DNA of 64,000 nucleotides from Xanthomonas sp. NCPPB 1128 (GCF_001043115.1 NZ_LFME01000006.1:94739-158738); one strand, 5' to 3'. Counted from the first letter of the stretch, positions 19,601 through 29,907 are shown. Notes: generated from the letters alone by a model not told the origin. Translations and numbers: made by a program.

Positions 19601-21514
19601 TCAGCCCGCCGCGGTACGCGGTGCGCTGGTGCTGGTGTCCAGTTGCGGCCAGCGCTTCAGCACCGCGGCGCGGATGCCGGCGGCGTCGATGCCGGCTTCG
19701 GCCAGCAGTTGCTCGCGGCTGGCGTGGTGCTGGAACGCATCGGGCAGGCCCAGGTGCAGCACCGGGCGCAGCACGCCTTCGGCGTTGAGCAACTCGGCCA
19801 CGCCGGAACCGGCGCCACCAGCCACCACGTTGTCCTCGATGGTCACGAAGCCTTCGTGGCTCTGCGCAAGCTCCAGCAGCAGGGCGCGGTCCAGCGGCTT
19901 GACGAAGCGCATGTTGACCACGCTCAGGCCCAGCTCGCGGCCGACCTGTTCGGCCGCCGCCAGGGTCGCGCCGAACGCCAGCAGCGCCACCGTGTGGCCC
20001 TGCGCGCGCACTTGCGCCTTGCCGATCGGCAGGGGTTCCAGCGTGGTCCCGGGGGCGACCCCGGGGCCGGTGCCGCGCGGGTAGCGCACCGCGGCCGGGC
20101 CGGCATGGCGCAGGCCGGTGCTGAGCAGTTGCCGGCACTCGGCTTCGTCGGCCGGCGCCATCACCACCAAGTGCGGCACGCAGCGCAGGAAACTCAGGTC
20201 CAGGTTGCCGGCATGGGTGGCGCCATCCGGGCCGACCACACCGCCGCGGTCGATCGCGAACAGCACGTCGAGCTGCTGCACCGCCACGTCGTGCACCAAC
20301 TGGTCGTAGCCGCGCTGCAGGAAGGTGGAATAGATCGCCACCACGGGCTTGGCGCCGTGCACGGCCATGCCCGCGGCCAGGGTCACCGCGTGCTGCTCGG
20401 CGATGGCCACGTCGAAGTAGCGCTGCGGGTATTCCTTGCTGAAGCGCACCAGGCCCGAGCCCTCGCGCATCGCCGGGGTGATCGCCAGCAGCGCCGGCTC
20501 GGCCGCGGCCATGTCGCAGATCCAGTCGCCGAACACGTCGGTGTAGGTCGGCGCCTTGGCGCCCGGCTTGGCCACCAGGCCCTTGCTCGGGTCGAACGGG
20601 CCCACGGCGTGGTAGCCGATCTGGTCGCCCTCGGCCAGTTCGTAGCCCTTGCCCTTGGTGGTGATGACGTGCAGCAGCTGCGGACCCTTCAGGGTCTTGA
20701 GCGTCTTCAGCGCGCCGAGCAGCGCCGGCAGGTCGTGGCCGTCGATCGGGCCGGTGTAGTGGAAGCCCATTTCCTCGAACAGCGTGGACGGCACGAACAT
20801 GCCCTTCCAGTGCTCTTCCCAGCGCCGCACGAAGCGCGCGGTGGGGTTGCTCTTCTTGTCGCCGAGGATCTTCTTGCCGCCTTCGCGGATGGCGTTGAGG
20901 GTCTTGCTGCCGCTCATCCGCCCCAGCATCTTGGTGACCCCGCCGACCGCCTCGGAGATCGACATGCGGTTGTCGTTGAGGATCACCAGCAGGTTCGGTT
21001 CCGGGTCCATGCCGCCGGCGTGGTTCAGCGCCTCGTAGGCCATGCCGGCGGTCATCGCGCCGTCGCCGATCACCGCCACCACCTTGCGCTCGTCGCCCAT
21101 GCGCTGCAGCGCCACCGCCATGCCCAGCGCGGCCGAGATCGAGGTGGAGGAATGGCCGACGCCGAAGGTGTCGTACTCGCTTTCTTCGCGCTTGGGGAAC
21201 GGCGCCACGCCGTCGGCCTGCTTGACCGTGTGGATGCGGTCGCGGCGCCCGGTGAGGATCTTGTGCGGGTAGGTCTGGTGGCCGACGTCCCACACCAACT
21301 GATCGACCGGCGTGTCGTAGAGGTAGTGCAGGGCGACGGTGAGTTCGATCACGCCCAGCCCGGCGCCGAAATGGCCACCGCTCTTGCCGACGCACTCGAT
21401 CAGAAAGGCGCGCAGTTCCTCAGCGATGGCCGGCAGCTCCGATTCATCGAAGCGACGCAGTTCTTCGGGGACCTGGATGCGCGAGAGGCGCGGATAGCGG
21501 GTGGGGTCGATCAT
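19601..21514 (-). CDS. dxs: 1-deoxy-D-xylulose-5-phosphate synthase
   Basis: A 637-residue thiamine-diphosphate enzyme that condenses pyruvate and glyceraldehyde-3-phosphate, the first step of the MEP isoprenoid pathway, which also supplies undecaprenyl phosphate for the neighbouring gum enzymes. Motifs: [17 protein letters not shown], the ThDP/Mg motif [26 protein letters not shown] region ([13 protein letters not shown]), [15 protein letters not shown] with the catalytic Glu, and [15 protein letters not shown]. Full length. It converges with gumN across a 123-bp spacer in which I see no clear terminator. The 150-bp upstream spacer probably carries its promoter. Confidence 0.97.
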   Translation of the reverse strand: MIDPTRYPRLSRIQVPEELRRFDESELPAIAEELRAFLIECVGKSGGHFGAGLGVIELTVALHYLYDTPVDQLVWDVGHQTYPHKILTGRRDRIHTVKQADGVAPFPKREESEYDTFGVGHSSTSISAALGMAVALQRMGDERKVVAVIGDGAMTAGMAYEALNHAGGMDPEPNLLVILNDNRMSISEAVGGVTKMLGRMSGSKTLNAIREGGKKILGDKKSNPTARFVRRWEEHWKGMFVPSTLFEEMGFHYTGPIDGHDLPALLGALKTLKTLKGPQLLHVITTKGKGYELAEGDQIGYHAVGPFDPSKGLVAKPGAKAPTYTDVFGDWICDMAAAEPALLAITPAMREGSGLVRFSKEYPQRYFDVAIAEQHAVTLAAGMAVHGAKPVVAIYSTFLQRGYDQLVHDVAVQQLDVLFAIDRGGVVGPDGATHAGNLDLSFLRCVPHLVVMAPADEAECRQLLSTGLRHAGPAAVRYPRGTGPGVAPGTTLEPLPIGKAQVRAQGHTVALLAFGATLAAAEQVGRELGLSVVNMRFVKPLDRALLLELAQSHEGFVTIEDNVVAGGAGSGVAELLNAEGVLRPVLHLGLPDAFQHHASREQLLAEAGIDAAGIRAAVLKRWPQLDTSTSAPRTAAG

Positions 21515-21664
21515 CGGAATGGAGGTTCAGCGGACCTGTCATTTTCCTCTCCATTCCGGGCACGCGCAATCAACCCGTTCATCCGCGGGCGCGTGGATGG
21601 CCGGTTTCGGCCGGGGTGCGGCAATCCGTCGCAGCGGGCGTGAGGGCGGCGTGAGGCCGCGCGG

Positions 21665-22324
21665 CTACAACGAGAGCTTGGAGCGCTTCGGCAACTGCGC
21701 CTTCAGGAACGACATCTGGTCGGCCAGGATGTTGCGGTTGGACAGGATCAGGTGCTCGATCCAGCTCGGCCGGTACGGCACCGCCAGCAGCGGCATCGAC
21801 GCCTGCTGCGGGGTGCGGTTGCCCTTGCGCGAATTGCAGTGGAAGCAGGCGGTGACCACGTTCTCCCAGATGTCGCGGCCGCCCTTGGACACCGGCAGCA
21901 CATGGTCGCGGGTCAGTTGCGGGCGGCTGAACTGCTGGCCGCAGTACAGGCACAGCTGCGCGTCGCGGGCGAACAGCGCGGTGTTGGTCAGGGTCGGGGT
22001 GGGGTCGAGCGCACGCGCATGCGCGTGGCCGCGCGCGGCGATGATCGGATGCAGCTCCAGCACGCTGCGCTCGCCGCTGGCGCGGCAGATGCCGCCGTGG
22101 ATGTGCAGGCACGGCTCGCCCAGGGTCCAGGCCACCGCGCCGCGTGCGTACAGGCAGGCGGCGTCCTGCCAGTTGATCCAGTCCAGTACGCGGCCATGCG
22201 CGTCCAGCGACAGCAGCCGGACCGAAGGCAGGTGGGAAGGGGACGCCGCAGGCGACGGGACCGCGGCCGAGGCGCCGCAGGCCCCGGTATCGATCAGACC
22301 AAGCGTTGTTGTGTCTGTCTCCAT
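21665..22324 (-). CDS. HNH endonuclease domain protein
   Basis: A 219-residue protein. The C-terminal half holds a zinc-HNH fold: LCLYCGQQF (first CxxC), RDHVLPVSKGGRDIWENVVT (His and Asn of HNH) and CFHCNSRKGNRTP (second CxxC with Asn/Lys). The N-terminal half is unassigned (LDWINWQDAACLYARGAVAW), a region that usually accompanies this widespread bacterial HNH family. No toxin, restriction or phage gene lies nearby, so this is probably a housekeeping-type HNH protein of unknown target rather than a mobile endonuclease. It is 150 bp upstream of dxs on the same strand. Confidence 0.85.
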   Translation of the reverse strand: METDTTTLGLIDTGACGASAAVPSPAASPSHLPSVRLLSLDAHGRVLDWINWQDAACLYARGAVAWTLGEPCLHIHGGICRASGERSVLELHPIIAARGHAHARALDPTPTLTNTALFARDAQLCLYCGQQFSRPQLTRDHVLPVSKGGRDIWENVVTACFHCNSRKGNRTPQQASMPLLAVPYRPSWIEHLILSNRNILADQMSFLKAQLPKRSKLSL

Positions 22325-22436
22325 CGGGAAGACAGCTTATACCCGATTGGTGACGGTTTGTGTATCGGCCGCGGCGGGCCGTGCAACCCCGGCACGGCGT
22401 CCATGCCGGGGCTGCGTCCGGACCTGGATGTGCGAC

Positions 22437-24221
22437 TCAGAACTGCGCGTCGGCCAGCGTCATCAGCGGTGCGGCGCCGCTGTCGATGGCCGCGGCGTGG
22501 GTCAGCGTGCGCGGCAGCAGGCGGGCGTAGTAGAAGCGCGCGGTCTCGCGCTTGGACTGCTTGAACGCCTCGCCATGCGCCGAGGCCTCGGCCGCGGCGA
22601 CGCTGCGCGCCCACCAGTAGGCAAGCACCACGTAGCCGGAATAGAACACGTAGTCGTAGCTGGCCGCGCCCAGTTCCTCGGGATTGCCGGCGGCGCGCTG
22701 CAGGATGCGCTTGGTCAGCGCCGCCCACTCGGCGGCCTTCTCGCGCAGCGGCGCGACGAATTCGGCCACCGCCGGGTTGTCGGCGTGCTCGGCCAGGAAG
22801 GCCTCGATCTGCGCCAGGAACAGCTTCAGCCCCGCGCCCTGGCTGGACGCGGTCTTGCGACCGATCAGGTCCAGCGCCTGGATGCCGGTGGTGCCTTCGT
22901 ACAGGGTGGTGATGCGCGCGTCGCGCGCCAGTTGCTCCATGCCGTGTTCGTGGATGTAGCCGTGGCCGCCGAAGCACTGCAGCGCGTGATAGGTGTTCTC
23001 CACCGCCCACTCGGTCTGGCAGGCCTTGGAGATCGGGGTGAGGAAGCTGACCAGCACGTCGGCCTGCTCGCGCTCGGCCGGGTCCTGCGCGCTGTGCGCG
23101 ATGTCGATCAGGGTGGCGGCATGCAGCGCCAGCAGGCGGCTGCCTTCGGTCAGCGCCTTCACCGTCAGCAGCATGCGGCGCACGTCCGGGTGCACCAGGA
23201 TCGGGTCGGCCGGCTTCTCCGGCAGCTTGGCGCCGCTCAGCGAACGTGACTGCAGGCGCTCGCGGGCGTAATGCAGCGCGTTCTGGTAGGCGCGTTCGGA
23301 CAGGCCGATGCCCTGCAGGCCGACGCCCAGGCGCGCGGTGTTCATCATGGTGAACATGGCCTGCAGGCCCTTGTGCGGTTGCCCGACCAGGTAGCCCTCG
23401 GCGCCGTCGAAGTTCATCACGCAGGTGGCCGAGCCGTGGATGCCCATCTTGTGCTCTAGCGAGCCGCAGCGCAGCGCGTTGCGCTCGCCGACGCTGCCGT
23501 CGCGGGCGACCTTGAACTTCGGCACCACCAGCAGCGAGATACCCTTGGCGCCGGCCGGCGCGTCCGGCAGCCGCGCCAGCACCAGGTGCACGATGTTGTC
23601 GGTGAAGTCGTGCTCGCCGGCGGTGATGAAGATCTTGGTGCCGCTGACCGACCAACTGCCGTCGGCGTTGGGCTCGGCGCGGGTCTTGAGCAGGCCCAGG
23701 TCGGTGCCGCAGTGCGGCTCGGTCAGGCACATGGTGCCGGTCCAGCGGCCATTCACCAGCGGCTTCAGGAACACCTCCTGCTGCCAGGCCTCGCCGTGCT
23801 GCTTGAGCGCCTCGACCGCGCCGTGCGACAGCAGCGGGAAGTTGCCCCAGGCCAGGTTGGCGGCGTTGACCATTTCGTTGAGCGGCACGCCGAGGGTGTG
23901 CGGCAGGCCCTGGCCGCCGAACTCGGCGGCGGCGGTCAGCCCGGTCCAGCCGCCCTCGGCGAACTGCCGATAGGCCTCGCGGAAGCCGGGCGCGGTGGTC
24001 ACCGCGCCGGTGGCCTTGTCCAGGGTGCAGCCGTGCTCGTCGCCGACCCGGTTCAGCGGCGCCAGCACGGTGCCGGTGAAGCGCGCCGCTTCCTCCAGCA
24101 CCGCGTCGATCAGTTCGGCATTGGCGTCGGCATGGCCGAGGCGGGCGAACAAGGCCTCCACCTGCAGCACGTCGTGCAGCGCGAAGCGGAGATCGGTCAA
24201 CGGGGCTTGATAGGTGCTCAT
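22437..24221 (-). CDS. Acyl-CoA dehydrogenase (DmdC-like, long form)
   Basis: A 594-residue FAD enzyme, longer than the classical 380-residue acyl-CoA dehydrogenases. It begins MSTYQAPLTDLRFALHDVL, typical of the 590-600-residue group annotated as 3-methylmercaptopropionyl-CoA-like dehydrogenases. Visible: GWTGLTAAAEFGGQGLPHTL, TGTMCLTEPHCGTDLG and KIFITAGEHDF (FAD-binding middle domain), YHALQCFGGHGYIHEHGMEQ and RITTLYEGTTGIQALDLIGR (C-terminal helical domain), then an extra C-terminal extension. Substrate cannot be fixed by sequence; fatty acyl-CoA beta-oxidation is the likely setting. The gene stands alone. Confidence 0.93.
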   Translation of the reverse strand: MSTYQAPLTDLRFALHDVLQVEALFARLGHADANAELIDAVLEEAARFTGTVLAPLNRVGDEHGCTLDKATGAVTTAPGFREAYRQFAEGGWTGLTAAAEFGGQGLPHTLGVPLNEMVNAANLAWGNFPLLSHGAVEALKQHGEAWQQEVFLKPLVNGRWTGTMCLTEPHCGTDLGLLKTRAEPNADGSWSVSGTKIFITAGEHDFTDNIVHLVLARLPDAPAGAKGISLLVVPKFKVARDGSVGERNALRCGSLEHKMGIHGSATCVMNFDGAEGYLVGQPHKGLQAMFTMMNTARLGVGLQGIGLSERAYQNALHYARERLQSRSLSGAKLPEKPADPILVHPDVRRMLLTVKALTEGSRLLALHAATLIDIAHSAQDPAEREQADVLVSFLTPISKACQTEWAVENTYHALQCFGGHGYIHEHGMEQLARDARITTLYEGTTGIQALDLIGRKTASSQGAGLKLFLAQIEAFLAEHADNPAVAEFVAPLREKAAEWAALTKRILQRAAGNPEELGAASYDYVFYSGYVVLAYWWARSVAAAEASAHGEAFKQSKRETARFYYARLLPRTLTHAAAIDSGAAPLMTLADAQF

Positions 24222-24324
24222 GCGATCGCTCGTGACGAGGGCCGCGGTGCGGCCGAGGCGCCCAGGATACTATGGCGTATGGAGTATGCGCAGCCGCGCC
24301 GAACCCGCCGGTGCGCGGTGCCGT

Positions 24325-24972
24325 TCAGTCGAGCAGGCCGTGGCGGACCGCGTAGCGCACCAGTTCGGCGGTATTGCGCATGCCCAGCTTGTTGAGCACA
24401 CGGAAGCGGTGGTTCTCGGCGGTCTTGACGCTGATCTGCAGCACCCGCGCGATTTCCTTGGTGGTGCGGCCCTCCACGATCAGGTGGAACACCTCGCGTT
24501 CGCGCGCGGTCAGGCTGCGGTAGGGATCGGGCGGCAGCGCCTGCGGCTGCTGCATCTGCGCCACCAGCGCCTGTGCGGCCTGCGGCGAGAAGTGGCCGCG
24601 GCCGGCGTGCAGGTTGCGCACCGCGGCGATCAGGTCGGCGCTGGCGCTGTCCTTGAGCAGATAGCCGGAGGCGCCGGCGCGCACCGCGTGCAGCACGTAT
24701 TCGTGTTCCTCGTGCATGGTCAGCACCAGGATCCGCGCCAGCGGCACGGTCTCGCACAGCCGCCGGACCACGTCGATGCCGTTGAGCCGCGGCATCGAGA
24801 TGTCCACGATCGCCACGTCCGGGCTGGTCGCCTCGGCCTTGGCCAGCGCTTCGATGCCGTCGGCGGCCTGCACCACCACCTGGATGCCGTCGATCGCGTC
24901 GAGCACGGCGACCAGGCTTTCGCGCACCAGGGTGTGGTCGTCGGCGATGAGGACTCGGATCGGCGCGCTCAT
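24325..24972 (-). CDS. LuxR/NarL-type response regulator
   Basis: A 215-residue two-domain regulator. REC domain (residues 1-120) with acidic pair Asp11-Asp12, phospho-acceptor Asp57 in VAIVDISMPRLNG, switch Thr in LVLTMHEE and Lys in YLLKDSAS. C-terminal LuxR helix-turn-helix: LTAREREVFHLIVEGRTTKE and ISVKTAENHRFRVLNKLG. It is the last gene of the operon that contains the histidine kinase (88-bp gap), the Ser/Thr kinase and the FHA protein. The cognate kinase is most likely the HisKA_3 protein encoded just upstream. Confidence 0.95.
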   Translation of the reverse strand: MSAPIRVLIADDHTLVRESLVAVLDAIDGIQVVVQAADGIEALAKAEATSPDVAIVDISMPRLNGIDVVRRLCETVPLARILVLTMHEEHEYVLHAVRAGASGYLLKDSASADLIAAVRNLHAGRGHFSPQAAQALVAQMQQPQALPPDPYRSLTAREREVFHLIVEGRTTKEIARVLQISVKTAENHRFRVLNKLGMRNTAELVRYAVRHGLLD

Positions 24973-25060
24973 GCCGGTGCGCTCCCGTCGCGCCGACAGG
25001 CGGGATCTCGCGGCGCGTGCAGCGCCGCGCGGGTGTCGGGGCGGGGCAGGGCGATCACCT

Positions 25061-25780
25061 TCAATCGGCCTCCAGCGGGACCCGGATCTGCACGCAGCAA
25101 CCCTCGCCCGGGGACGATTGCAGGCGCAGGCTGCCGCCGCTCAGGCGCAGGCGTTCGCGCAGGCCGCTCAGGCCGCTGCCGCCGGCCACCAGCGCCTGCT
25201 GCGGGTCGCAACCGCGGCCGTCGTCGAGCACCTGCAGATGCGCCCAGCCGTCGCGGGCCACCAGCCGCAGCAGCACCGACTGCGCGCCGGCGTGCTTGAG
25301 CGCATTGGTCAGCGCTTCCTGCGCGCTGCGGAACAGCAGGGTCTGCAGCGCTTCGTCCAGCGTTGGCAGCGGGCCGATCTCGACACTGACCGGGGTGGCG
25401 CCGGCGGCGGACTGGCTGCGGCCCAGCCAGCCCAGCGCGGCTTCCAGTCCCAGGTCGTCGAGGATCGGCGGGCGCAGCAAGCGCGACATCTGCCGGGTGT
25501 CTTCCAGCGCCTGCGTGCACAGCTGGATGGCGTCCTCGAGCGGCGCGCGCAACGCGGCGTCGGCCGCGCCGAGCGCCGCGCCCAGTTGCGCCAGCCGGTG
25601 CTTGAGCACGGTGAGGTTCTGGCCGACGCCGTCGTGCAGCTCGCGCGCCAGGCGCCGGCGTTCGTCCTCCTGCACCTTGACCACGGCGCGGCCGAGGCGG
25701 CGGAACTCGCGTTCGTTCGCTTCCAGCCGCTGCAGCAGCAGGCGGTAGCGTTCGGCGGCGGTCGTGGCGGCGTCGTTCAT
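25061..25780 (-). CDS. Soluble NarL-family histidine kinase (HisKA_3 + HATPase)
   Basis: A 239-residue kinase with no membrane segment or sensor domain. Residues 1-40 form a coiled coil (ERYRLLLQRLEANEREFRRL); the phospho-acceptor is in the HisKA_3 motif RRRLARELHDGVGQNLTVLK; the ATPase has SAQEALTNALKHA (N box), VLDDGRGCDP (G1) and SGLSGLRERLRLSGG (G2). With no own input domain, it must take its signal from a partner. Its ATG overlaps the stop of the Ser/Thr kinase gene (ATGA), so the two are made together, making the upstream kinase/TPR protein the natural input candidate (inference). Confidence 0.93.
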   Translation of the reverse strand: MNDAATTAAERYRLLLQRLEANEREFRRLGRAVVKVQEDERRRLARELHDGVGQNLTVLKHRLAQLGAALGAADAALRAPLEDAIQLCTQALEDTRQMSRLLRPPILDDLGLEAALGWLGRSQSAAGATPVSVEIGPLPTLDEALQTLLFRSAQEALTNALKHAGAQSVLLRLVARDGWAHLQVLDDGRGCDPQQALVAGGSGLSGLRERLRLSGGSLRLQSSPGEGCCVQIRVPLEAD

Positions 25781-28700
25781 GGCGTGGTCTGTGCGCGCGC
25801 GACAGCGGAACCGTCGGTGGCCTGCGCCGCGGCGCGGCGGGCGCGTTGCGCGGCGGCGTGGTCGCCGAGCGCGTCCAGGCGCTGCGCGGCCTGCGTGTGC
25901 AGGGCCGCGGCGAACAGCGGGCTGCCGCGCAGCAGCAGGGTCTGCACCTGCGCATAGCGCGCCGCGACCTGGTCGGCCGCGCCGTAGCGCAGCGCCTGCT
26001 GCAGATAGCGCAGGCGCAGCCCGGCATTGCCCAGGCGGGCGACGTCGGTTTCCAGCGCGGCCAGGGCGGGTTCGTCGTGCGCCGCCTGCACCTGCACCTG
26101 CAGTTGCAGCAGGCGAGTGCCGCTGGCGCGCGCCAGTGCTTCGGCCTGGCGAAGCGCGGCGGCGGCCGCGGTGTCATCGCCGTCGCGTTCGGCCAGTTGC
26201 GCCTGCAGCAGCGCCGCACTCGCGCGCTGTTCGCTGGACACCGAGGCGGGCGCTTGCCGCTGCACCTGCTGCAGCGCCAGCCGCGCCTGCGCCGAGTCAC
26301 CCAACGCCAGCCACACCTGCGCGCGCAGCAGGGCGATGTCGGTCTGGCCGCGCTGGTCGCGGCTCTGCTGGAACAGCCGTTGCGCCTGGTCCAGTTCGGT
26401 CAGCGCCACCGCGCGCTGGCCTTGCCAGAACGCCAGTTCGGCCAGGTTGCGCCGGCTCACCGCCACCTCCTCGAGCATCTGGTGGCGCTCGGCCTCGCGC
26501 AGCGCTTGGCTCAGCAGGGTCTGCGCCTGGGTCCAGTGGCCGCGTGCGGTGGCCAGCAGGCCGAGGTTCTGCGCGGTGCGCACGCGGCCGGTGGCGTCGT
26601 TGAGGTCGGCATAGGCGCGCGCGGCCTGTTCCCAGAACGCCTGCGCGCTGTCCAGGTCGCCCAGCTGGAAATGCGCGAAGCCGATGTTGTTGAGCGTCTC
26701 GGCGACGCCGTGCGCATCGCCGATCGCGCGCCATGCGGTCAGCGCGCCGCGGAACGCCTGCAGCGCCTGCGGGTAGTCGCCGCGCTCCTCGGCCAGCAGG
26801 CCGAGTTCGTTGGCGGCGGCGGCCTGGCCGTCACGGTCGCCGAGTTCGACGTACAGCGCCTGCGCCTGCTGCAGTTTCTGTTCGGCCTCGGCGAAGGCGC
26901 CGCCGATGCTCAGCGTGCCGGCCAGGTTGCGCAGGCTGGTGGCGACGCCGCGGCGATTGCCGACCTGGCGGCGCAGTTCCACCGCGCGCAGGTACTGCGC
27001 CTGTGCCTGCTGGGCCAGGCCGAGCCGGCCGTAGCCCACGCCCAGTGCGTTCACCGTCTCCGCTTCGCCATAGAGGTCGCGGCCGCGGCGGAACAGCAGT
27101 TGCGCGCGCAGCAGGTCGTCGTCCACCGCGGTGGCGGCGTTGCCGCTGAGGATCGCCAGCTTGCCCAGCGCCAGCCACAGCCGCGGGTCGTCGGGATCGC
27201 GCTGCGCCAGCGCGCGCAGGCGATCGCGTGCCGCGTCCAGGTGGCCGGCCTGCGCCTGGATGCGCGCGACCTGCAGCTGCACCTCGCTGTCGTCGGGCCG
27301 GGCCGTGGCCAACGCCTGCCAGGCGCGGTCGGCAGCGGCGAGATCGTCTTCGGCTTCCAGGCGCAGCGCCGCCAGCAGCGCCAGGGTGCGCGGCCGCGCC
27401 GGCGCCGCGGGCGCGCGCGCATCCAGCGCTTCGCGCGCCTTCTGTTCTTCGCCGATGGCTTGCGCCGCGACCACCTCGGCCAGGCGCAACGGTGCGGACT
27501 GCGGCGCCTGCGCGCTGGACTCGGCGAACTGCTGCAGTGCCTGCGCGCTGTCGTCGTGCTGCTGCGCTGCCAGGCCGCGCGCATACGCCTGCAGCGCGGC
27601 GGGCGGGGGCAGGTCGTCGGGCAGGGTGGCGCCTTCGCCGAGCAGCGCCCTGGACGCGATCGGCAGCCAGGCGGCGTAGGCCGCGGCCGGATCGGCGGCG
27701 GTCGGTCCGTCGATGTGTTGCGCCGCGCCGCTGGCAGGGTGCAGCAGCGCCTGCAGGCGCCAGCCGGCGCCCTGGTGTTGCAGGCTCGGCTGCAGCACGC
27801 GCTGCGCCGAAGCGAGCCGGCGCAGCGCCGCCACGTCCAGCGGCGCCTGGCCGGTGGGGTCGTACTGGCGCAACGCCTGCCGGGTGCGCGTGTCATCGAC
27901 CACGGTCAGCGTTTCGCCGAGGCTGCCGCGCAGGCAGGTGCCGAGCGCCAGGCGTTGCTCGGCGCTGCCCGGGTCGCCGGCCAGCGGCAGGACCAGCAGG
28001 CGCGGCAGCGGTTGCGCGGCGACCACCGGCGGCGGGGCGCTGGCGCGTTGCGCCTGCCACTGCCAGGCACCGACGCCAAGCAGGGCAACACCGGCGAGCG
28101 TCGCGGCAAAGCCCAGGCCGAGCCGGCGCCAGCGCCGCCGATCGCGCGGCAGCTGCCGGCGCTCGATCGCCACGATGACTTCGCCGGCGTGCTGCAAGCG
28201 GTCGCGCGGCTGCGGGCGCAACAGCCGCTGCAGCAGCCGCACCAGCCAGCCCGGCACGTCCGCGCGCAGCCGGTCCACCGGCGGCGGCTCGCGCAGCATG
28301 CGCTGGGCCAGGGTCTCGGACAGGGTGCCGCCGGCGAACGGCACCTGCCCGGCGAGCATTTCGTAGAGGATCAGGCCCAGCGCGTAGAGGTCGCTGCGCG
28401 GGTCGAGCGCGTCGCCGCGCGCCTGTTCCGGCGACAGGTAGGCGGGCGTACCGATGACATTGCCCAGGGTCGCGCCGAGACCGCTGCTGGCCATCGAGCA
28501 GGCCACGCCGAAGTCGCTGATCAGCGCATCGCCGCCGCGCTGCAGCAGGATGTTGGCCGGCTTGAGGTCGCGGTGCACGACGCCGCGCGCATGCGCCGCC
28601 TGCAGGCCGCGGGCGATGTCGCCGGCGATGCGCAAGGCGGTGTCGACGTCCAGCCGTTCCTCGCGCTGCAGCCGCGCCTCCAGCGACTCGCCGTCCACGT

Positions 28701-29013
28701 AGTCCATGCTGATCAGCCAGCGCCCGGCGTGTTCGGCCAGATCGTGGATCCGCACCACGTGCGGGCTGGACACCTGCCGCGCCAGCAGCAGTTCCTGGCG
28801 GAAGCGGGCGAACGCCTGCGGCCGCTGCGCCAGTTCCGGGCGCAGCAGCTTGACCGCGACGTCGATGCCCAGCGCCTGGTCGTGGGCCAGGTACACCAGG
28901 CCCATGCCGCCGATGCCGAGCAGACGCTCGATGCGGAAGCGGCCGGCCAGCACGTCGCCCGGGGTCAGGCTCTCCTGCGCGTACAGGCCGGTGGCAGTGG
29001 CCGCGTCGCTCAT
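25777..29013 (-). CDS. Membrane-anchored Ser/Thr protein kinase with C-terminal TPR repeats
   Basis: A 1078-residue protein. The start at 29013 (MSDAATATGLYAQ) overlaps the upstream FHA gene by ATGA. Hanks-type kinase at about residues 27-290: glycine loop GIGGMGLVYLA, catalytic Lys55 (VAVK), HRDLKPANIL with Asp149, DFG at 167-169, GTPAYLSPEQA. A single membrane segment follows at about 298-318 (LGFAATLAGVALLGVGAW), then a region with VLPLAGDPGSAEQRLALGTC that resembles TolB/FlgO-type modules, and then a long series of TPRs (for example RRQVGNRRGVATSLRNLAGT) to the end. Such kinase-TPR proteins occur widely in Xanthomonadaceae. Expected topology: kinase inside, TPRs in the periplasm. Substrate unknown; the adjacent FHA protein is the obvious phospho-reader. 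Confidence 0.93.
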   Translation of the reverse strand: MSDAATATGLYAQESLTPGDVLAGRFRIERLLGIGGMGLVYLAHDQALGIDVAVKLLRPELAQRPQAFARFRQELLLARQVSSPHVVRIHDLAEHAGRWLISMDYVDGESLEARLQREERLDVDTALRIAGDIARGLQAAHARGVVHRDLKPANILLQRGGDALISDFGVACSMASSGLGATLGNVIGTPAYLSPEQARGDALDPRSDLYALGLILYEMLAGQVPFAGGTLSETLAQRMLREPPPVDRLRADVPGWLVRLLQRLLRPQPRDRLQHAGEVIVAIERRQLPRDRRRWRRLGLGFAATLAGVALLGVGAWQWQAQRASAPPPVVAAQPLPRLLVLPLAGDPGSAEQRLALGTCLRGSLGETLTVVDDTRTRQALRQYDPTGQAPLDVAALRRLASAQRVLQPSLQHQGAGWRLQALLHPASGAAQHIDGPTAADPAAAYAAWLPIASRALLGEGATLPDDLPPPAALQAYARGLAAQQHDDSAQALQQFAESSAQAPQSAPLRLAEVVAAQAIGEEQKAREALDARAPAAPARPRTLALLAALRLEAEDDLAAADRAWQALATARPDDSEVQLQVARIQAQAGHLDAARDRLRALAQRDPDDPRLWLALGKLAILSGNAATAVDDDLLRAQLLFRRGRDLYGEAETVNALGVGYGRLGLAQQAQAQYLRAVELRRQVGNRRGVATSLRNLAGTLSIGGAFAEAEQKLQQAQALYVELGDRDGQAAAANELGLLAEERGDYPQALQAFRGALTAWRAIGDAHGVAETLNNIGFAHFQLGDLDSAQAFWEQAARAYADLNDATGRVRTAQNLGLLATARGHWTQAQTLLSQALREAERHQMLEEVAVSRRNLAELAFWQGQRAVALTELDQAQRLFQQSRDQRGQTDIALLRAQVWLALGDSAQARLALQQVQRQAPASVSSEQRASAALLQAQLAERDGDDTAAAAALRQAEALARASGTRLLQLQVQVQAAHDEPALAALETDVARLGNAGLRLRYLQQALRYGAADQVAARYAQVQTLLLRGSPLFAAALHTQAAQRLDALGDHAAAQRARRAAAQATDGSAVARAQTTP

Positions 29014-29861
29014 GCCGGCCCAGCACCCTGTTCCGCCCCGGTGTCGCGCAGCGCCTGGCGTGCGGCGATCCACAGCGCAGCGCGCTCGCAGAAGGCCTCC
29101 AGCAACTGCATGTCCAGCGCACCGATGGCGCTGCCGGCGCGGCGGCTGTCCGCATAGATCGCGCCGAGCACGTGGGCGCCGTCGCGCAGCGGCAGGCACA
29201 GCAGGGTGCGCAGGCCGGCGGCGCAGACCGAGGCGCGCTCGGCCAGCCACGGCACGCCACCGACGTCGTGGGCCACGGTGGCCTGGCCGTCGCGCAGGGC
29301 GCGGTGCAGGGCGCCCTCGCTGCCGGGGAGGCTGTGCTGCAGCGGCAGCGGCCCGGTGCCGTGGCTGGCCGCGATGCGCGGGCCCTGCGGTTCGGCGAGG
29401 ACCAGCAGGCCACGCTCGGCCTGGGCCAGTTCGACCACCGCGTCGAGGCTGGCGCCGAGCAGATCGTCGAGTCCGCCGACCTGGGCGAGCCCCTGGGTCA
29501 GCGCGGTGGCGCGGTCGCAGCGGGCGCGCTGGCGGCGTTCGGCCAGTTCCGCATCGGCCACGCTGAGCGGGGCGAACTCGGCGTAGATGTCGCCGAAGCG
29601 CAGCCAGGTCGCCGTGTCCAGGGCGATCGGCGCGGCCACGCGCACCCCGTCGCGGAAACTGCCGTTCTTGCTGCCCAGGTCGTGCAGCTGCCAGTGGCCG
29701 TCGGCCTGCGGCTGCAGCCGTGCGTGCCAGCGCGACACCGACGGGTGTTCCAGCGCCAGCGTGTTGTCCGCCGCGCGGCCGATCGCCAGGGTCTGCCCGG
29801 TAGCGAGCAGCAGCGTCGGCGCCGGTGCGTCGGGCAGGTAGGCGGTCAGGCGCGCGGGCAT
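29010..29861 (-). CDS. FHA-GAF domain protein
   Basis: A 283-residue cytosolic protein. N-terminal FHA domain (about residues 20-95) with the phosphothreonine-pocket motifs LAIGRAADNTLAL, SVSRWHARL and DLGSKNGSFRDGVRV (conserved Gly-Arg, Ser-x-x-His, Asn-Gly). A linker helix leads to a GAF domain (about 125-270; for example ERGLLVLAEPQG, LLCLPLRDGAHVLGAIYAD). FHA domains bind phosphothreonine peptides, which fits its place directly upstream of the Ser/Thr kinase, with a 4-base overlap. No output domain is visible, so it is likely an adaptor or ligand sensor. Confidence 0.92.
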   Translation of the reverse strand: MPARLTAYLPDAPAPTLLLATGQTLAIGRAADNTLALEHPSVSRWHARLQPQADGHWQLHDLGSKNGSFRDGVRVAAPIALDTATWLRFGDIYAEFAPLSVADAELAERRQRARCDRATALTQGLAQVGGLDDLLGASLDAVVELAQAERGLLVLAEPQGPRIAASHGTGPLPLQHSLPGSEGALHRALRDGQATVAHDVGGVPWLAERASVCAAGLRTLLCLPLRDGAHVLGAIYADSRRAGSAIGALDMQLLEAFCERAALWIAARQALRDTGAEQGAGPA

Positions 29862-29907
29862 CGCGGCGCGTCCTCCGTCGCGCTGCGGGTGACCGGTCCC
29901 GCAGCGC

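Noticed and set aside
21665..22324. HNH protein as homing endonuclease or part of a defence island
   Set aside because: No intron, restriction, phage or toxin gene nearby, and no flanking repeats; neighbours are metabolic genes.
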